From contig NC_090287.1 of the NCBI RefSeq assembly GCF_037392515.1, positions 14,249,001 through 14,313,000 on the forward strand: a stretch of 64,000 nt of DNA, in the 5' to 3' direction. The translations under genes and the position numbers were made by a program. Source of the DNA: Haliotis asinina (Eukaryota; Mollusca; Gastropoda; Lepetellida; Haliotidae). Below the pieces are notes generated by a model. That model was not told where the DNA came from, did not search any database, and was given only the letters and a program-made list of their open reading frames with translations. This document shows, in pieces, positions 61,701 to 64,000 of this stretch (its first letter is position 1; the number at the start of each line of letters is the position of its first letter).

Positions 61701-64000
61701 CGCGAGACCTGGTTGCGCCCCTGCCTTCAACATCTCCTCTGCACGCGGGCCAAGTCCCAAGCCGTCTGCTCGAGATCCACAACTATCGTCTGCTTGCCTC
61801 TTGAAGTCGAGATGGATTGCTGTTTTGGCGGGGAATGGCTCAAATGGCCTCGCTGTTTACTTAATGGCCACATATCGATCAGTGTATAGGAATGTGAAAG
61901 TAGGACCATAAACATCTGCTTAGATTAATTAATATCAAATAAATTACAACCGGTATGAACCGCACGTCTGTACGGCAGTTAATATTTGGCACGTGCTCAC
62001 ACGTGGAGCGTGTCCCGAGGTCTATCGACCGGCTTGTGGGCAGGTGTACATTGGTCATAGTTATCGCTCATAATAGAGCTATTTACAAAGGACGTTAATT
62101 GAAAAGCTGAATAGACACCCAAATGACTAGGAAACATCAATTTCGAACATAATTTGATTACTAAGACATTTCAAGATTTCCAAAGAGCTGAAAAGAGGCG
62201 ACTTCCACGAAATGGCGTGGATGAGGCGAGAGGAATCTCTCATGCAATAGTCCATTATTCGTAGACGGCGAGCTTCCCGAGGAGGGCTGTGTCTGTTCAC
62301 AGATCACGCTACGTCCTCTGACCCAAGGAGCGAACTAACCCACCCTTCTGACCGGGGCAGTCTCGCGTGGAGTAGCGGCAACTCCACAATAATGCAAATC
62401 AATACCGAGGACTTTAACCAAGTTGTCTGAAACTGCTAGCTTGTGGAATCAATGGACCCCCCTCTGACATCCCAAGCCTGAATCATAGCCGCTCCAAGTC
62501 GTATTAGCAACACTTCTGCTGCTGTTTGTGGTGTTTGGAGCACGGCGTTAGCCCTTTGGACTTCTGACCAGAAGCGTGAATTGTTTGCCGTCAGAGTGTA
62601 GCCGCCCCAAGATACTTGCCGCTGGTCAAAACACGTGGTCTGTTCATCAGCATCGCCACGATGGGTGTGTGAGGAGCATTCTAAATTCCCCCAAACGAAA
62701 TACATTTTTCTTGATTGCTGTGTCCATTAACAGATCATAGATTTGATGTTGTTGGTGTTTAATATAAAAGGCGATTCATCTTACGGCTGCTCATATTGAT
62801 TTTGTCTTTACATCCACTAGACATCAAAACACGACAGTCACACTTTTTGCAACAGCCATATTCGCAGAGCTTTGAAGGCTCAGTGATGTTTTCCTGCGAA
62901 ATATAGACATAATTATTATGACACGTGAAATATTCAGAGGATGTCACTTGAAATTATATCAACTACACTGCGATGCATATGGTCATTTCAACACCATTAG
63001 TGTTCTCATTTGCTTTCTTGGAGTTTGTCTTGTACTGTCAGTTGTTTGGGACTGTCATTGCTGCTAGATCCCAGCAATGTGTCTGCATGAAAAACAATCT
63101 GGACTGGACCATCCATTGATTGCAATCATGCGTACCGATCAGGGTACGCGCATATGATACAATGACATGTATTAACCAGGTCAGTGAGCCTGATCACCCG
63201 ATCCCGTTACTCACCTCTTACCACAGGCATGGTTTGCAGACTGGTATCTAAAGTCAAAGGTTAAGAGTTTGTGTGCTCTAATTCATTCACCAACGTGTCT
63301 CTTTGCGACGATAGACGCGTAAAGGTTCGAGTAGAATAGGCCTTCAGCAGCCCATAAAAGGCGACTATGCGTGTCATTACAAGCGATTAACGGGATCGGT
63401 TGGTCAGGCTTGCTGACTTGCTTGTCACATGTCATCGGTTCCCGCTTACGCAGATCGATACTCATGCTGTTGATCACTGTATTGTCTGGTCCAGACTCGA
63501 TTCACTATTATTTACAGACCGCCGCTATACAGCGGGAATTGCCGAGTGCGGCTTAAACCTAAACTCACTCACTCTTAGACCTTGCGACGATATAGGCCCT
63601 AATACCACCAACAACAGTTATCAGGCTCCGAAGTTAGCCATTATTCACTTTCATCAGTTTAGATCTTAGTCGTGAATTACGGTCAGGTTTCGTTGTTGGA
63701 GTAACGCACACACCCATATTTTGTGTCTTTGGTTGTCTTCTTTCATTTGCTGCTTCGCATCGAGAGCATGTCCTCCAAAATTAAGACTTCTATTTATATG
63801 ACCAATGACACAATATGGGAGTGATGGGAAATATTCTTGTGACTTTATTGAGGTACATTAAATATCACATTGCTATGAATCATCCACTTTGAGTTTACTT
63901 TCAACGGGATATTGGTTTAAATGGTGTACAGCAGATGTGCTGGACCTGTCAATGTTCTCCATTAAAACGCTACTTGCTTTTCAGGTGTGGTTCCAGAACC
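43574..64000 (+). CDS. prop1: Paired-like (Q50) homeobox gene, PROP1/UNC-42 type, 5' part (3 exons, runs off the window)
   Basis: Exons: 43574-43712, 50807-51078 and 63985-64000 (continues beyond the window). Junctions: ...CCCACAG|GTAGGT to TTTCAG|GGCAGGAG (phase 1) and AATTCAG|GTAAGC to TTTTCAG|GTGTGG (phase 0). The start ATG has a purine-rich context (GGAGGAAAATG) and lies 59 nt from the predicted start site. Residues 48-91 are Ser/Pro/Gly-rich. The homeodomain begins at residue 92 (RRRHRTTF) with F8, L16, F20 and W48, F49, Q50, N51 visible; the intron after homeodomain residue 46 is the typical PRD-class position. [20 protein letters not shown] most resembles C. elegans UNC-42, its fly homologue and vertebrate PROP1. 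It would be a nuclear DNA-binding regulator; UNC-42 specifies neuron identity and PROP1 acts in pituitary development. Exon 1 is assigned by promoter, phase and splice sites, not by homology. The C-terminal part is not in view. Confidence 0.85.
43713..50806 (+). other. Intron 1 of the homeobox gene (7.1 kb)
   Basis: Mostly AT-rich. It holds a G-quadruplex motif (45989-46013) in a GC-richer patch (about 45850-46050) and another balanced stretch at about 47750-48060 containing AGTAATTAGTCG and GATTTGATTACGGG, possible homeodomain-binding cores. The open frames at 44150-44449 and 49590-50059 show no domain and no fitting splice phase, so I do not treat them as exons. Confidence 0.7.
45989..46013 (+). 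promoter_or_regulatory. Canonical G-quadruplex motif
   Basis: Five G-runs of 3-6 (GGG, GGGG, GGG, GGGG, GGGGGG) separated by one or two bases over 25 bp on the coding strand, about 2.5 kb into the primary transcript. It fits the G3+N1-7 rule with very short loops, so both DNA and nascent RNA could fold. Confidence 0.75.
52440..52690. repeat. Degenerate minisatellite, period about 33 bp
   Basis: Rough copies of ACATTCGTCAAACATGATTA with TATGTAA between them (for example at 52500, 52530, 52575, 52605). Strongly diverged. Confidence 0.5.
52712..52744. repeat. (CGTG)n array, eight units
   Basis: Pure CGTG repeats, a dense CpG cluster in AT-rich intron DNA. It passes directly into a T/G-rich tract up to about 52805. 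Confidence 0.92.
54081..54290. repeat. Degenerate minisatellite, 23-29 bp units
   Basis: About eight units of the type GTCGTTCTACGTGTTTCCACGAGTG: TGTCGTTCTACGCTCTTCCA, TGTCGTTCTATGTGATACTA, GCGTTCTACGTGTTTCCACG, TCCTTCTGTATACTGTTATG, TCATTCTACAAGCAACTGAG, TCGTTCTCCATGATATTGTG. Old and diverged. Confidence 0.75.
54379..54640 (+). repeat. 260-bp T/G-only tract with multiple G4-7 runs
   Basis: Almost no A or C on the coding strand. TTTTG/GTTTT units with GGGGGG, GGGG and GGGGGGG runs spaced 30-90 bases. Open frames on both strands (Phe/Leu/Cys on plus; Lys/Thr/Pro/Gln on minus) are composition artefacts. The transcribed RNA would be a G/U tract. Confidence 0.9.
58850..58915 (+). mobile_element. 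Possible tRNA-type SINE head
   Basis: AGTGGAGAAAGCATTAGCTA, CGCGCCGTAGTCTGGGTTCA and ATTCC in the order A-box to B-box of the family. The body is not recognisable. Confidence 0.4.
62392..62399 (+). promoter_or_regulatory. Perfect octamer ATGCAAAT (POU-factor site) in intron 2
   Basis: ATGCAAAT lies at the right edge of the GC-balanced island (about 62180-62420). It is a high-affinity POU-homeodomain site. A chance match is possible for an 8-mer in 64 kb, so the case rests on its setting. Confidence 0.4.
63160..63245 (-). mobile_element. Partial second-family SINE, inverted relative to the next copy
   Basis: ATGACATGTATTAACCAGGT, CAGTGAGCCTGATCACCCGA and CATGGTTTGCAGAC match the reverse complement of the central and 5' blocks. 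Confidence 0.7.
63317..63577 (+). mobile_element. Near-complete second-family SINE, 400 bp upstream of exon 3
   Basis: CGTAAAGGTTCGAGTAGAAT, CTTCAGCAGCCCAT, GATTAACGGGATCGGTTGGT, CACATGTCATCGGTTCCC, CATGCTGTTGATCACTG, TTGTCTGGTCCAGACTCGAT, GACCGCCGCTATACAGCGG, GAATTGCCGAGTGCGGC and a short CACT tail. It shares the 3' module (ATTGC-GAGTGCGGC-TAAAC-ACTCACTC) with the tRNA-headed family. Confidence 0.85.

Larger units (their letters stand above)
51079..63984 (+). other. Intron 2 of the homeobox gene (12.9 kb), splits the homeodomain
   Basis: Mostly AT-rich with embedded repeats (listed separately). GC-balanced islands at about 56190-56600 (with CTACTAATTACAAG and CCATTAATGGTGCC), 57640-57960 and 61350-62720 stand out as possible enhancers. 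The frame pairs at 61392-61911 on both strands reflect composition and lack domains. Confidence 0.7.

Noticed and set aside
61304..61915. Several overlapping frames on both strands in a GC-richer part of intron 2
   Set aside because: They mirror one another, carry no domain and have no convincing splice sites; a non-coding regulatory island is more likely.

Overview
This is a eukaryotic, intron-rich, AT-rich window, almost certainly from a marine mollusc. Tetranucleotide (CACT)n arrays hang on the 3' ends of tRNA-type SINE copies, and there are two SINE families, fold-back MITEs, a Tc1-type transposon and a mollusc-style non-LTR remnant. From memory this repeat set fits an abalone-like gastropod (Haliotis); that genus is an inference, not something the bases prove. 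There are no operons, no CRISPR, no prokaryotic signals and no convincing tRNA or rRNA gene.

Layout. 1-6,000: a complete minus-strand gene for a secreted EF-hand protein of the MCFD2/CGREF1 type. It has four coding exons between 4111 and 1333 that join in phase to 266 aa, and ends in an unusual PQGYQ-repeat tail. Its introns and upstream flank carry five SINE copies, one of them split by a MITE with a clean 9-bp target-site duplication. A probable promoter lies near 5700-5920.

6,000-43,300: a long gene-poor stretch. It holds a broken non-LTR reverse transcriptase end (8110-8460), an intact Tc1/mariner DD34E transposon (18426-19952), many SINE pieces and a remarkable set of minisatellites. 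These include a 22-bp array with a 90-bp higher-order period, a 38-bp array grown out of a SINE, a 61/62-bp array with an A-B-C higher-order pattern, and a 30-bp array split by a 322-bp insert between two nearly identical 130-bp blocks. There is also a roughly 199-bp (CACT)n SINE tail.

43,370-64,000: the 5' part of a plus-strand paired-like (Q50) homeobox gene. A TATA/Inr promoter at 43482-43518 is followed by exon 1 (43574-43712), exon 2 with homeodomain residues 1-46 (50807-51078), and the start of exon 3 (63985-64000, VWFQN), which runs off the window. Phases match at both junctions. The homeodomain is of the PROP1/UNC-42 type. Its two introns (7.1 and 12.9 kb) hold a strong G-quadruplex motif, keto-rich tracts, an octamer site and a few GC-richer stretches that could be enhancers.

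The two genes are unrelated in function: one acts in the secretory pathway, the other is a developmental or neuronal transcription factor. I found no previously undescribed multi-gene system. The notable content is gene structure and the mechanics of repeat birth.
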